Shown here: positions 8,335-16,441 of the stretch, in pieces
Numbering within the stretch: the stretch's first letter is position 1
Layout of the letters: each line of letters starts with the position of its first letter
Source: a virus
IMG/VR virus record: IMGVR_UViG_3300045738_002140
Location: 50,177 to 114,176 of that record
Reading direction: 5' to 3' (one strand)
DNA length: 64,000 nucleotides
Position numbers and translations under genes: made by a program
The notes under the pieces: model-generated
What the model saw: only the letters and a program-made list of their open reading frames with translations
The model's database searches: none
What the model was told of the DNA's origin: nothing

Positions 8335-9144
8335 CTATTCATTCCATAGCCTTAGGTTGTGTTTGTAAACGGTATGTGTGGGCATATCTTCTTCTTTCGT
8401 CGGTATGTCATTTGTTTTTCCTGACTCTATTTCCCAGTGGCTTTTCCAGAAGTTTTTGTTTCTTAACGCTCTGTCTGAAAAGTTTGCATACCCTAAATGA
8501 AATACAAAAAGGCCTTCGTTTTCTATAAAATTTAAATATTCTTGCATAGAGTTTTTGCAGGAGTCTTTTGTTATGTGCGCTGACGAGCAAAGGCTTCCGT
8601 CTTTTTTTATTAATTCGCACGTGTCGCTTTTGGCTGTATCTACTTTTCCGTTGGGGAGCCTGCCGAAATCTACGGCCCCTCTATGTAGCCCGCCTTTGTG
8701 AAGGTACCATTTAAAATTCAAATTCATTTCATCATCCCACCTTATAGAATATGTGTCCCCCCAAAGGTTTAAGCTGGGGACTAGATAAGAATCAAAGTTG
8801 GAAAACCTCATCCTGTAGGCGAACGTCTCCCACCTTTCTCTGTGCCTTATGGGGATTCGTTCGTCAAGATCTAAGTTAATTTTGAATTCTTGAGTTGTCG
8901 CTTGAAGTGCGGCGTTTTTTATTTTTCCGTCTAGAAGTGGGTCTTCATAGCTGAATTCGGTTTCTATTATCTTTAGGTTTCTTCTGTCTCTGGCTTCGTC
9001 CTTCAGTTTGCTGAGCGTGTCGTCTTCGCTCTCGTTGACAGCTATGACCACCTCGTTAGCAAAGAAACAAAAATTTTCTAAGGCTTTTCTGTAATCAAAA
9101 TTATTCTTAATTAAGTTAAATGCAGAACTGTAAATAGATAGCAT
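8335..9144 (-). CDS. GT-A-type glycosyltransferase-like protein, first gene of the sugar operon
   Basis: A 269-residue protein with 'MLSIYSSAFNLIKNNFDYRK' at the start and 'FKINLDLDERIPIRHRERWE' near residue 90, a D-x-D metal-binding strand. It heads the leftward sugar operon (9144 down to beyond base 1), whose genes overlap or are separated by a few bases. A promoter with TTGCCT and TATAAT boxes lies immediately upstream, with the -10 box ending 6 bases before the ATG, so its mRNA is probably leaderless. The specific reaction is unknown. Confidence 0.68.
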   Translation of the reverse strand: MLSIYSSAFNLIKNNFDYRKALENFCFFANEVVIAVNESEDDTLSKLKDEARDRRNLKIIETEFSYEDPLLDGKIKNAALQATTQEFKINLDLDERIPIRHRERWETFAYRMRFSNFDSYLVPSLNLWGDTYSIRWDDEMNLNFKWYLHKGGLHRGAVDFGRLPNGKVDTAKSDTCELIKKDGSLCSSAHITKDSCKNSMQEYLNFIENEGLFVFHLGYANFSDRALRNKNFWKSHWEIESGKTNDIPTKEEDMPTHTVYKHNLRLWNE

Positions 9145-9177
9145 ACCATATTATAAACTAATATGGCAAAAAGGCAA
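9142..9177 (-). promoter_or_regulatory. sigma-70-like promoter of the sugar operon, with inverted repeat
   Basis: Read leftwards: TTGCCT (9177-9172), 16-base spacer, TATAAT (9155-9150), then ATG at 9144. A perfect 8-base inverted repeat CCATATTA / TAATATGG (9146-9153 and 9159-9166) spans the -10 box and spacer and could be an operator. Predicted start of transcription falls at or next to the ATG. Confidence 0.65.
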
Positions 9178-9183
9178 TTTTTT

Positions 9184-9468
9184 TTACTTTTTGAGGTTAT
9201 CTATTTTCTCTTCTAGCCTGTCGAATCTGTCGTTCATCCTTTCGGCGAAGACTCTGAAGTCGTCTTTGTTGACGTATTTATCTGGAAGTGAGAGAGCGAG
9301 ATCCGTAACCTTGCCAGTGAGCTCCCTGTAGTCTTCTGTTTGTTTGACAAATAATGACTGGTGTTCGTCTTTCATTTCCTTAAGCTGTGTGAGGACTAGT
9401 CTAAAGACCCAGCCAGCTATAATGGCGAAAACACCAGTGATTATATCAATAAGGTTTGCAATCTCCAT
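9184..9468 (-). CDS. small membrane protein with C-terminal coiled coil
   Basis: A 94-residue protein from ATG 9468; a TTG 21 bases upstream (9489) is an alternative start. Residues ~3-25 ('IANLIDIITGVFAIIAGWVF') form one hydrophobic membrane helix. The rest is charged and heptad-like ('FAERMNDRFDRLEEKIDNLK'), a probable coiled coil. One transmembrane span plus coiled coil is common among small phage membrane proteins, including some holin- or spanin-like ones, but nothing here proves a lysis role. It lies just after a terminator for the upstream lipoprotein gene. Confidence 0.6.
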   Translation of the reverse strand: MEIANLIDIITGVFAIIAGWVFRLVLTQLKEMKDEHQSLFVKQTEDYRELTGKVTDLALSLPDKYVNKDDFRVFAERMNDRFDRLEEKIDNLKK

Positions 9469-9491
9469 AACAATAGTAATTACACCCAAAA

Positions 9492-9519
9492 AAGAAAAGC
9501 CCCATAAAAAATGGGGCTT
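9492..9519 (-). terminator. rho-independent terminator after the small lipoprotein gene
   Basis: Perfect 9-base stem AAGCCCCAT / ATGGGGCTT (9497-9505, 9511-9519) with a 5-base loop. Read leftwards it is followed by TTTTCTTTTTT. It sits about 22 bases past the stop of the lipoprotein gene at 9542-9727. Confidence 0.85.
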
Positions 9520-9541
9520 GGCGTAAGGTTTTTTATGTTGT

Positions 9542-9727
9542 TTACTTGTCGACCTTTACGCCAGCGCTAACAAGGGGCACCGTTAGGTTAACGTGGTTCC
9601 ACCCTAACGATCCGCTTAGGCAGCTGTTTTTGTTAGCTTTTGGGCCAACGGTTACTGTGCTTGTGCAACCTGCCGCTGTACCTAAGAGAGCGACGGTAAC
9701 AATGATGTATTTAAGTGTTTTCTTCAT
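9542..9727 (-). CDS. small lipoprotein
   Basis: From ATG 9727 the protein is 61 residues: 'MKKTLKYIIVTVALLGTAAG' then Cys, a type II signal peptide with lipobox L-G-T-A-A-G-C. The mature part is a short Thr/Val/Gly-rich segment with one further Cys. The frame extends 12 codons upstream, but that would bury the signal peptide, and the upstream promoter's -10 box ends 8 bases before 9727. It is a monocistronic unit with its own promoter and terminator. Function unknown; small outer-membrane lipoproteins of phages can act in exclusion or lysis. Confidence 0.75.
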   Translation of the reverse strand: MKKTLKYIIVTVALLGTAAGCTSTVTVGPKANKNSCLSGSLGWNHVNLTVPLVSAGVKVDK

Positions 9728-9763
9728 TGAAATAATCTTATCATCTAGTGGGCAAAAAGTCAA
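9725..9763 (-). promoter_or_regulatory. promoter of the small lipoprotein gene
   Basis: Read leftwards: TTGACT (9763-9758), 17-base spacer, TAAGAT (9740-9735), ATG at 9727. The -10 box ends 8 bases before the start codon, leaving an mRNA leader of about one base. Confidence 0.7.
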
Positions 9764-9796
9764 ACTTAAAATTTATATTTAAAAAAATAATTATAT

Positions 9797-11017
9797 TTAT
9801 GATTTATCATCGCGCGGCTTCTTATCCTTTTCGGCTGGGACCTGAGAAGGGGCGGCCGCGGCCAGCGAGGTGACCGACAAGCCGACCTCGCGCAGGGATT
9901 TCCGCTCAGAACCATGGCTGCCTGCGCGGGTTCCTCCCCACCAGAATCTTGCTGGAAGGTAGTTTTCCATTTCTTCTACTACAATGCGGGAATAGTCTCG
10001 GGCAAACTGATCAAATGGCATTCCTTCTATGTCGAAGACCCCTTCAATCAGTGACTGAACTAACCCAATCAGAACCTTTTCTTCTTTCCCGTTCCAGAAA
10101 TGACGATGACCAAAGGATGCCCTTATTGAACCCCTTACGGTCCCCATCATCTTGTCGTAATCGCTTTTTTCAGTTATCTTCATATTGCTCCAGTTTGCTA
10201 TGTATTCCTCTTTGGTCATGCGATCGTAGTGATGGATGGCCGTTACGTCTATTAGCTGATTTGGGAGCCAAATATGGTTTGATACCGCTTTAGCAGCTCT
10301 GTAGAAATCGACATCGTGGAGTTTTTTGTCTAGTTTTTTGGCGCAAACATATGTCCAGTAAAGGGTATTCTCTGTTGCTCCATCACTGAGGGCTTTTTTG
10401 ATGAGGTCAAGCCCATACTCTTCGAGTAGATCTTTTACTACCTGAGTGTTGAATTGACAGTGTGCAGCAATCAATGAGCTCGGTGGCGCCGTTAAGTTCA
10501 GGTGCTCAGATGCTGCCCGCCACCAATGATGCGTGGATCCGGCAGCGCCCGGCGGCTTTCCGACTGCGGTTTTGATTCGTCCATTAATAAAAAAATCTTT
10601 TACTTCACATTTGTTTGCGATATATTGGTCACAGTCTATTATTTGCACAAATTCTGTATCGATGTGCTCATGGAGTAATAGTTTTAGGCCTTTTTGGCGC
10701 TGCCAGTGTTTACCTTTGTGAAAAGTGTGTGCCCATTTTTGACTGTCCTTCACAGGCTCGAAGAGGTGTCCGCGCTTTTGCTGCTTCCCATCGCTGCCTT
10801 GTCCATGATGAAGGAATCCGAGGTCAACATCACGGTCTTTTAATATTTTATACTCATGGGAAGTGGGAAGAGATTCAATATCGTTTGGGGTTACTACTAA
10901 TATTTTGATGTCTTTCTTGTCGACCAATCTCTCTATTGTGGGGATTACGCATTTCATTAGTCTAATTTCGTCTGTGGGGCCAGACATGACTGTAACTAGC
11001 GTTAGTCTTTTATTCAT
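9797..11017 (-). CDS. glycosyltransferase-like protein with D-C-D motif
   Basis: A 406-residue protein. 'RLTLVTVMSGPTDEIRLMKC' opens an alpha/beta nucleotide-binding-like domain, and 'EFVQIIDCDQYIANKCEV' (~120-138) carries a D-x-D site as in GT-A enzymes. Large aromatic, His-rich segments follow ('GSTHHWWRAASEHLN', 'GHRHFWNGKEE'). The last ~45 residues are Ala/Pro/Lys-rich and probably disordered, and their DNA is more GC-rich than the rest. It lies 18 bases downstream of nrdB and may share its transcript. Transferase function is an inference from the fold-like pattern. Confidence 0.55.
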   Translation of the reverse strand: MNKRLTLVTVMSGPTDEIRLMKCVIPTIERLVDKKDIKILVVTPNDIESLPTSHEYKILKDRDVDLGFLHHGQGSDGKQQKRGHLFEPVKDSQKWAHTFHKGKHWQRQKGLKLLLHEHIDTEFVQIIDCDQYIANKCEVKDFFINGRIKTAVGKPPGAAGSTHHWWRAASEHLNLTAPPSSLIAAHCQFNTQVVKDLLEEYGLDLIKKALSDGATENTLYWTYVCAKKLDKKLHDVDFYRAAKAVSNHIWLPNQLIDVTAIHHYDRMTKEEYIANWSNMKITEKSDYDKMMGTVRGSIRASFGHRHFWNGKEEKVLIGLVQSLIEGVFDIEGMPFDQFARDYSRIVVEEMENYLPARFWWGGTRAGSHGSERKSLREVGLSVTSLAAAAPSQVPAEKDKKPRDDKS

Positions 11018-11035
11018 ATTTTATAAAATCTTTAT

Positions 11036-12046
11036 TTAGAAGTCATCTTCTAGGCTCCCTGAACTTTGATAGTCTTTTACTTTTCTTTCGAAAAAGTTGG
11101 TCATGGCCGTGGTGTCAACAACCTCGGACAACCAAGGGAATGGATTCTGGTCACTGTCAAATCGGAAATCAATACCTATGCCTTCAAGTCTCCTGTTACC
11201 GATATACTTCATGTAGTCCACAAACATATCCGCGTTTAAGCCTAGGATTCCTCTCGGCAGAACGTCATGGGCGTATTGAATTTCGAGGTCTACGGCTTTT
11301 TTAATGTGTTCGACCGTTTCTTCTTCGAACTTCTTTGTCCACACCGATGGGTATTGTTTTTTTATTGTGTTAATTAGGTATGTCCCGAACTGTATGTGGA
11401 GGGTCTCGTCCCTTAGGGTATATCTAATCTGGTCTGAAAGTCCCGGTAATTTGTTTTGTCTACCCAGAGCGAGTAGCATGGCAAATCCACTAAAGAAAAA
11501 TGTGCCCTCGCAAACAATGTAATAGGTTATGAGGTTGCGAAGAAACTCCCTTTTGCCTTCTGTTGTTTTTGTGGAAAAATCTTGCCTGTTGACATCTGTC
11601 GTGATCTCTATCAAAAAGTCGTCCTTGGCTTTAATGCTTGGAATATTAAGGTACGCCTCGTAAACCTCCGAGACCTTTAGCCCGTAGCTGTCGCAACAGG
11701 TTACTATCGTCCAGTTATGAAGGGATTCTTCGTATGCTTGCCTGAGTATATATTGACTGCACTCCGCGTCAGTTATCCACCTGTTGACTGTAAGTAATAG
11801 GTTGTTTCCTACTAGGGACTCCGTGCTGGCAAAGAAGCCCAAGCAGCGCCTGACTAGGAGTTTTTCGTCTTTTGTTAGGGCGTCTGATTTCCATTGGTCA
11901 ACATCGTCGCTCATGTTAATCTCGGACGGAGCCCAACTGTTGGCTACGCCCTTTAGGAATAAGTCCCATGCAAATTTATGTTTGTGCGGAAGTATTTGGT
12001 TTACCCCTCCGATTTCTTCCCCTAGTAGTAGCCCTGTTTTGTTCAT
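11036..12046 (-). CDS. nrdB: class I ribonucleotide reductase beta (R2) subunit lacking the usual radical tyrosine
   Basis: This 336-residue subunit houses the di-metal cofactor that starts the radical reaction of class I ribonucleotide reductase. All six metal ligands are visible: E76 ('STESLVG'), E107 and H110 ('YEESLHNW'), E180 ('VCEGTFFFSG'), E214 and H217 ('LRDETLHIQFG'). The residue four after the first His ligand, Tyr122 in E. coli R2, is Ile114 here. A stable tyrosyl radical at that place is therefore impossible, which points to a metal-based (class Ic/Id-like) or other oxidant. The start at 12046 overlaps the nrdA stop (TAATG); the open frame extends 6 codons further upstream but is less likely. 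The C-terminus 'SLEDDF' is acidic, as needed to bind NrdA. Confidence 0.93.
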   Translation of the reverse strand: MNKTGLLLGEEIGGVNQILPHKHKFAWDLFLKGVANSWAPSEINMSDDVDQWKSDALTKDEKLLVRRCLGFFASTESLVGNNLLLTVNRWITDAECSQYILRQAYEESLHNWTIVTCCDSYGLKVSEVYEAYLNIPSIKAKDDFLIEITTDVNRQDFSTKTTEGKREFLRNLITYYIVCEGTFFFSGFAMLLALGRQNKLPGLSDQIRYTLRDETLHIQFGTYLINTIKKQYPSVWTKKFEEETVEHIKKAVDLEIQYAHDVLPRGILGLNADMFVDYMKYIGNRRLEGIGIDFRFDSDQNPFPWLSEVVDTTAMTNFFERKVKDYQSSGSLEDDF

Positions 12047-14490
12047 TATTGACAACTCTCGCATGAAGGATCTTGTATATTGCAGGCCGCTGGTTCTCCG
12101 TCCTGTGTCGCTTGGGTGAATGATTTTTCGATTTTGCTTGCGGCTTCTGTTCTTAAGTAGTATGTGCTCTTAAGTCCCCTGTTTCTGGCGTGAATATAAA
12201 GGTCGTTCAAGAGTTTAAGAGATGTCTTATTGTTAAACAGGTTTAAGCTTTGGCCCATATCTATCCATTTTTGTCTCGCTGCGGCACCGTCTATCAAAAT
12301 AAATTGATCCTGATCAAACGCTACCCTGTATTGTCTCTTAAGTCCCTCGGGTAGCTCTCCGTTTAGGTCTGCAACATTTCCGTCTACGGCCTTGATCATT
12401 TCTATAAGATTTTTTGACCAAATATTTAGTTTCTTACATTCTTTCACGAACCACTCGTTTGTTATCGTCAGGTTTCCCGATTTGTTTTCGTAGACGAAAA
12501 GGACAGAAAAATCAGGCTCAACAGAAGGAGAGCAACCTTGAATGTAAGATATAGTAGCAGTAGGAGCGACAGCCATAGTGTTACTGTTACGCATACCGTA
12601 AATCCCAATATCATCCCGTAAACTTTTCCAATCCACCTCAGAAACATATTCTTTGCCCTTATGGATGATAGGCTGTTGGTCCAAATAATCCATAAGTTTT
12701 TTATATGTATCTATGGGAAGAGAGCCCTTGCTCCACTTGGAGCCTTCGTAGGTTTGGTATTTTCCTCTTTCCTTTGCTAGTCTGTTTGAATTTAAGATAC
12801 AATGATATGAAATAAATTCATAAAGTTCATCTGAGAATCTAACCGCCTCCTTCGACGAGAAGTCTATTCCATATGAGTGGAAAACGTCTGCCCATCCCAT
12901 CGTGCCTGCTCCGACGGGTCTGTGTTTGTTGTTGGCTTTTTCTGCTTCTTTTGTGGGGTAGAAGTTCAGGTCTATAACGTTATCTAGCATGCGCATTTGG
13001 GTAGCTATGCTTTTAGCTAAAAGCCTGAGGTCTAGCTTTCCGCTCTCTTTAAGGTGGCTCTTGAGGTTTATGGAGCTCAGGTTGCACACCGCTGTCTCTC
13101 CTATTTCGGTCTTTTCCCCGTGCTTATATTTAGAGGCCTTGGTGTGTAAAAAAATTTCTGTACAAAGATTTGAGCTATTTATTATTCCTTCGTGTGAGTT
13201 TGAGTACCTTATATTGGCGTTGTCCTTGAACGTCATCCACGGGTGCCCTGTTTCGTAAAGGGATCTTAACATCTTCTTCCACAAAGATTTAGCTTTTATT
13301 ATCTTATGGTTTTTAATTTCCCCCTCTTCCGCTAGTCTGCAATAATCTTTATATTTTTCATCAAACTTATCGCCGTAGGTGCCGTGAAGATCCTTTACGT
13401 CATTTGGGCTAAAGAGGTACCAGTCTTCGTTTCTTTCTACTTTTTGCAAAAAAAGATTTGGAATCCAATTGGCCGTATTGATATCGTGACAGCGACGACG
13501 CTCTTCTCCAGTGTTCTTCTTTAAGTCTAAGAATTCCTCTATATCTAGGTGCCAAGTTTCAAGGTACGCACATCCTGCGCCGGGGCGTTTGCCGCCTTGG
13601 TTAACCGCGACTAGGAGATCGTTAAATATCTTAAGCCACGGAACAAGACCGCTTGAGGTCCCGTTTGTCCCCTTTATGTAGGACCCTGACGCTCTAAAAT
13701 TAGAGACATCCAATCCTAATCCGCCCGCGAACTTGGATTTCCTAGCTTCTTGCCACGCCCCTTCGAAAATTCCATCTATTGAGTCGTCGAAAGTATTAAG
13801 GTAACAAGAAGAAAGCTGAGAGCGAGCGCCACCGCTATTAAAAAGTGTTGGGGTCGACGGGCAAAGCCTAAATGTAGAGATAGCCTCATAAAATTCAATT
13901 GCTTTCTTTTCTTTGTTTTTTTCATTTAGCGCTAGCCCCATCGCTACCCTCATCCAAAAGGATTGGGGAGACTCTAGTCGCCTGCCGCCCATGCTGTGCA
14001 GGTAGCGATCATATAATATTTGTAAACCAAGGTATTTAAATTTAAAATCTCTTTCGGGGCAAAGGATTTCTGATAATTTTTTTAAGTCAAAATCAAGAAG
14101 CCTTTCGCTTAGAATTCCTTCTTTCACTAGAAGCTTTATGTTTCTTATGAATGATAGTCTGTATTGATGGTCAAAGGCGTCTTTGTCTACGCTGATTCCG
14201 AATACTTCTTTGTGAATATTCCCTAGGAGTAGCCTCGCTGCAACGTAGCTGTAGTTCGGTTCCTGTTCTATCTTCGTCCTTGCGGACATGATAAGGGCCC
14301 TATCTATCTCCTTGGTGGGGATCTTGTCGTAGAGCTGAACGTTCGCGTCGATTACAACTTCGCTAGCAGAAACCCCCTCTAGCCCTTCGCAGGCTCTCTG
14401 CGCGCAGATATTGGCTTTGTTTATGTCGAGGGGCTGCAGTCTGTTGTTTCTTTTCTTTACGTTAAGTATGTTCTTTTTGTGGGGGTCCAT
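12046..14490 (-). CDS. nrdA: class I ribonucleotide reductase alpha (catalytic) subunit
   Basis: An 814-residue enzyme that reduces ribonucleoside diphosphates to deoxyribonucleotides. Residues ~1-100 form an ATP-cone (allosteric activity site) starting 'ILNVKKRNNRLQPLD'. 'GARSQLSSCYL' holds the first active-site Cys, 'NSSNLCTEIFLHT' the N-x-C-x-E catalytic triad, 'CNLSSINL' the second redox Cys, and 'STYYLRTEA' the radical-transfer tyrosine pair. The C-terminal tail 'DPSCESCQ' supplies the shuttle cysteines. No intein or intron interrupts it. Length and motifs are complete, so it should be active, paired with the unusual R2 gene that follows. Confidence 0.97.
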   Translation of the reverse strand: MDPHKKNILNVKKRNNRLQPLDINKANICAQRACEGLEGVSASEVVIDANVQLYDKIPTKEIDRALIMSARTKIEQEPNYSYVAARLLLGNIHKEVFGISVDKDAFDHQYRLSFIRNIKLLVKEGILSERLLDFDLKKLSEILCPERDFKFKYLGLQILYDRYLHSMGGRRLESPQSFWMRVAMGLALNEKNKEKKAIEFYEAISTFRLCPSTPTLFNSGGARSQLSSCYLNTFDDSIDGIFEGAWQEARKSKFAGGLGLDVSNFRASGSYIKGTNGTSSGLVPWLKIFNDLLVAVNQGGKRPGAGCAYLETWHLDIEEFLDLKKNTGEERRRCHDINTANWIPNLFLQKVERNEDWYLFSPNDVKDLHGTYGDKFDEKYKDYCRLAEEGEIKNHKIIKAKSLWKKMLRSLYETGHPWMTFKDNANIRYSNSHEGIINSSNLCTEIFLHTKASKYKHGEKTEIGETAVCNLSSINLKSHLKESGKLDLRLLAKSIATQMRMLDNVIDLNFYPTKEAEKANNKHRPVGAGTMGWADVFHSYGIDFSSKEAVRFSDELYEFISYHCILNSNRLAKERGKYQTYEGSKWSKGSLPIDTYKKLMDYLDQQPIIHKGKEYVSEVDWKSLRDDIGIYGMRNSNTMAVAPTATISYIQGCSPSVEPDFSVLFVYENKSGNLTITNEWFVKECKKLNIWSKNLIEMIKAVDGNVADLNGELPEGLKRQYRVAFDQDQFILIDGAAARQKWIDMGQSLNLFNNKTSLKLLNDLYIHARNRGLKSTYYLRTEAASKIEKSFTQATQDGEPAACNIQDPSCESCQ

Positions 14491-14504
14491 TCTGGTGATA
14501 GGGC

Positions 14505-14518
14505 GTAATAGATATTAC
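14505..14518 (-). promoter_or_regulatory. inverted repeat upstream of nrdA, possible operator or -10 region
   Basis: GTAATA GA TATTAC is a 6-base inverted repeat with a 2-base centre, 15 bases upstream of the nrdA start. It is not an NrdR box. The 119 bases between nrdA and the next gene upstream otherwise hold only purine/pyrimidine-rich runs and no clear -35 box, so promoter status is unproven. Confidence 0.3.
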
Positions 14519-14609
14519 ATGGTTTTGCCTTAAAAAGAAAGAAAAAAAGAGCAACGAGAACTTTTTTGACATCAGGGGTAGGGAAAGTGTACGAGGCTTT
14601 GTTTTCCGG

Positions 14610-14963
14610 CTACACTAGGCCAGAGGAATCGTTAGGGTGTTTTTTCCCTTTTCTTTCTTCGCTATATTTTTTGAAGTTTTCTTTTTGGATTGGGTCGTAG
14701 CCTTCTTTTTGTATTCTCATTTCGCTTGCCTCTTTTGCCCTGTCCCATAGCTCTCCGACTGTCCCTTTCCCGTCTCTTGTTTTCTCTATGAACTTTTTCG
14801 GGGACCATGGGTTCGGCCGCCCCTCTACATTGAAGTTCGTCGGAGTAAAAACTCTGGACCATTCTGTTCCGTCTTTGTCTATATACGCGTGGACGTCGGT
14901 CATCTTTTGGTGAAGCTCTACCATCTCTTCTGTTTCTGGATGTACGTATATATAAAGCGGCAT
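14610..14963 (-). CDS. FmdB-like small protein without zinc-ribbon cysteines
   Basis: A 117-residue protein starting 'MPLYIYVHPETEEMVELHQK', the opening typical of FmdB-type regulatory or zinc-ribbon proteins, in which 'MPxYEYxC' precedes a CxxC ribbon. The cysteines are absent here. The middle matches a phage-style 'WSRVFTPTNFNVEGRPNP' segment, followed by a Lys/Glu-rich helix. It lies 4 bases after the GT4 gene and is probably co-transcribed with it. Function unknown. Confidence 0.6.
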   Translation of the reverse strand: MPLYIYVHPETEEMVELHQKMTDVHAYIDKDGTEWSRVFTPTNFNVEGRPNPWSPKKFIEKTRDGKGTVGELWDRAKEASEMRIQKEGYDPIQKENFKKYSEERKGKKHPNDSSGLV

Positions 14964-14967
14964 GTTC

Positions 14968-16059
14968 TTATTCTAGGGCTTTAAGCTCTTCTGTTATGGA
15001 GTCTAGCATTTTTCCGTAAGTAAATTTTTCTTGTAGCTTCATTCCTTCTTCGTTTATTCTGTTTTTATTTAGCCTTTCCACGACCCTTTCGCAACCTTTG
15101 ATGAAGTCTTCGTCGTCAAAATCATATATGTTTCCTTGGTTAAAGTTCTCGCCTTTTCGAAAAAACATATTATCATAAACTTCTATTTTGTTTTTAGGCT
15201 CAACTAAGACGGAGTTTTCTTTGTTTGCCCACTGTTTATATCCGCTGCAATTTAATACAACCGCGTGTTTGCCCATAGCAACAGAGTGAAACTCTGGTAG
15301 TCCCCACCCTTCCCCGCCAGACATGGCAATAACGACGTCTGCTGAATTTAGGAAGTCGTTATAGACGCTGTTCTTTTCCATGCTCCCAAGAAAATTTACA
15401 TTGAAGTATTCTTTCCCTTCCATTATTTGCTGTACAATTTGGTTGTTGTCTTCTGGCTTAAGGAAGGGGTTCCAGATGGCGCATTGTAAAAAATATTTTG
15501 GATTATTTCCGTATGTTTTTATCCAAGCTCTTATCGCTTTTACGTGGTGTTTTCTTTTTTCAAATTTTCCTGTAAGATTGAAGACTATCCTCTCGTCGGA
15601 GAAGTATTTTTTGTTTAATATCTTAAAGTTAAAGTCGTCAAAGGCTAGAGGGACTGTCCCAACGTTGTCTGCGCCATTCATAGTTAGAATGTCCTTGGTC
15701 TCTTCGTTGCTAACAAGAACTCTGCTGTTGTTCTTTATTATGTTTAGCTCTGTTTCTGTCGGTTGGTCTAGTTCGTAGAATGTAAATAGAACTTGTCTCT
15801 CGCTGAAGGACTCTAAGGATCCATTAATGTGCCAAAGCTTAAAAATGGGTGTTTTTCTGTTGTGTGTGTGTTGTGACTTCTTAACACAGACGTCTATCCA
15901 GTCGGAGAAGTCTTTCTCTGCGGGTTGGCAATTTATATCTACGTTACCTACTGGAAATAGGCAGGGCTCTAGCCCTCTCTTGTGCATTTCCCTAAGCAGG
16001 GACGTCGAAACCTGCCCAAAGCTAACGCTATTTACGGGCAGATGTAAGGAAAGATTCAT
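14968..16059 (-). CDS. GT4 glycosyltransferase
   Basis: From ATG 16059 the protein has 363 residues; an upstream TTG in frame overlaps the predicted -10 box and is rejected. The C-terminal half has 'FNLTGKFEKRKHHVKAIRAW' (nucleotide domain start) and 'MSGGEGWGLPEFHSVAMGKH', the E-x7-E motif of group-1 enzymes. The N-terminal domain begins 'MNLSLHLPVNSVSFGQVSTS'. Likely a cytosolic retaining glycosyltransferase. Its promoter lies directly upstream, and the transcript probably continues into the FmdB-like gene. Confidence 0.85.
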   Translation of the reverse strand: MNLSLHLPVNSVSFGQVSTSLLREMHKRGLEPCLFPVGNVDINCQPAEKDFSDWIDVCVKKSQHTHNRKTPIFKLWHINGSLESFSERQVLFTFYELDQPTETELNIIKNNSRVLVSNEETKDILTMNGADNVGTVPLAFDDFNFKILNKKYFSDERIVFNLTGKFEKRKHHVKAIRAWIKTYGNNPKYFLQCAIWNPFLKPEDNNQIVQQIMEGKEYFNVNFLGSMEKNSVYNDFLNSADVVIAMSGGEGWGLPEFHSVAMGKHAVVLNCSGYKQWANKENSVLVEPKNKIEVYDNMFFRKGENFNQGNIYDFDDEDFIKGCERVVERLNKNRINEEGMKLQEKFTYGKMLDSITEELKALE

Positions 16060-16093
16060 ATATGATATTACTATCAATCATGCAAAAATACAA
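16057..16093 (-). promoter_or_regulatory. promoter of the GT4 gene
   Basis: Read leftwards: TTGTAT (16093-16088), 17-base spacer, TAATAT (16070-16065), five bases, then ATG at 16059. The predicted transcript starts at the ATG. It abuts the terminator at 16095-16122. Confidence 0.6.
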
Positions 16094-16122
16094 AAAAATC
16101 AGGGCACGAATGCCCTGATTTT
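16090..16122 (-). terminator. rho-independent terminator after the 97-residue protein gene
   Basis: Perfect 11-base stem AAAATCAGGGC / GCCCTGATTTT (16095-16105, 16112-16122), 6-base loop, followed leftwards by TTTG. The T-tract is mostly inside the stem, and the stem is symmetric enough to work in both directions. Confidence 0.85.
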
Positions 16123-16147
16123 CTTTTGTGGACACTCTCGGGTGCCT

Positions 16148-16441
16148 CTATTGCAGGAGATCCGCCGTGTCTTCTGCTTGTTTCTCGGTGCTTTCGGTGC
16201 TTTCGGTGCTTTCGGTTGAGGAACCTTCCGTTGATGTGGATAGCTCTTCGGACCTATAGACCCTAAAGTCTGGGGCCTTGTCGTTTGTCTTATTGGAGTT
16301 CAAAAAGACAACTACCTTTTCCTTTTCGCCCTCTGCGTTGACCATGTGGCCTGCAAGATACTTGCGTCCAGTGCTTTTGCCTTCCCTTTTCCAAAGGGCA
16401 CCGATTTCCCTGTCACTCCATTTATTAGTGCTGTTGTTCAT
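16148..16441 (-). CDS. small acidic protein with Ser-Thr-Glu repeats at the C-terminus
   Basis: A 97-residue protein. Residues 1-62 look folded ('KWSDREIGALWKREGKSTGR', 'KVVVFLNSNKTNDKAPDFRV'), like a small beta-rich DNA- or protein-binding module. Residues 63-85 are a low-complexity run ending in T-E-S repeats, encoded by a 9-base tandem repeat. It has its own promoter and terminator. I do not recognise the family, though similar short proteins with the 'NKxxxKAPDFRVY' pattern are common in DNA-processing loci. Confidence 0.65.
   Translation of the reverse strand: MNNSTNKWSDREIGALWKREGKSTGRKYLAGHMVNAEGEKEKVVVFLNSNKTNDKAPDFRVYRSEELSTSTEGSSTESTESTESTEKQAEDTADLLQ
16187..16216. repeat. 9-base tandem repeat coding Thr-Glu-Ser
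   Basis: Three perfect copies of GGTGCTTTC (16187-16195, 16196-16204, 16205-16213) plus a partial fourth. On the coding (minus) strand this gives repeated T-E-S. Such a run can change length by slippage without frameshift because the unit is three codons. Confidence 0.85.

Noticed and set aside
11036-12046. Class II or III ribonucleotide reductase
   Set aside because: The R2 metal ligands and NrdA class I motifs with the C-terminal CESCQ tail place it in class I; no B12-binding or glycyl-radical signature was seen.
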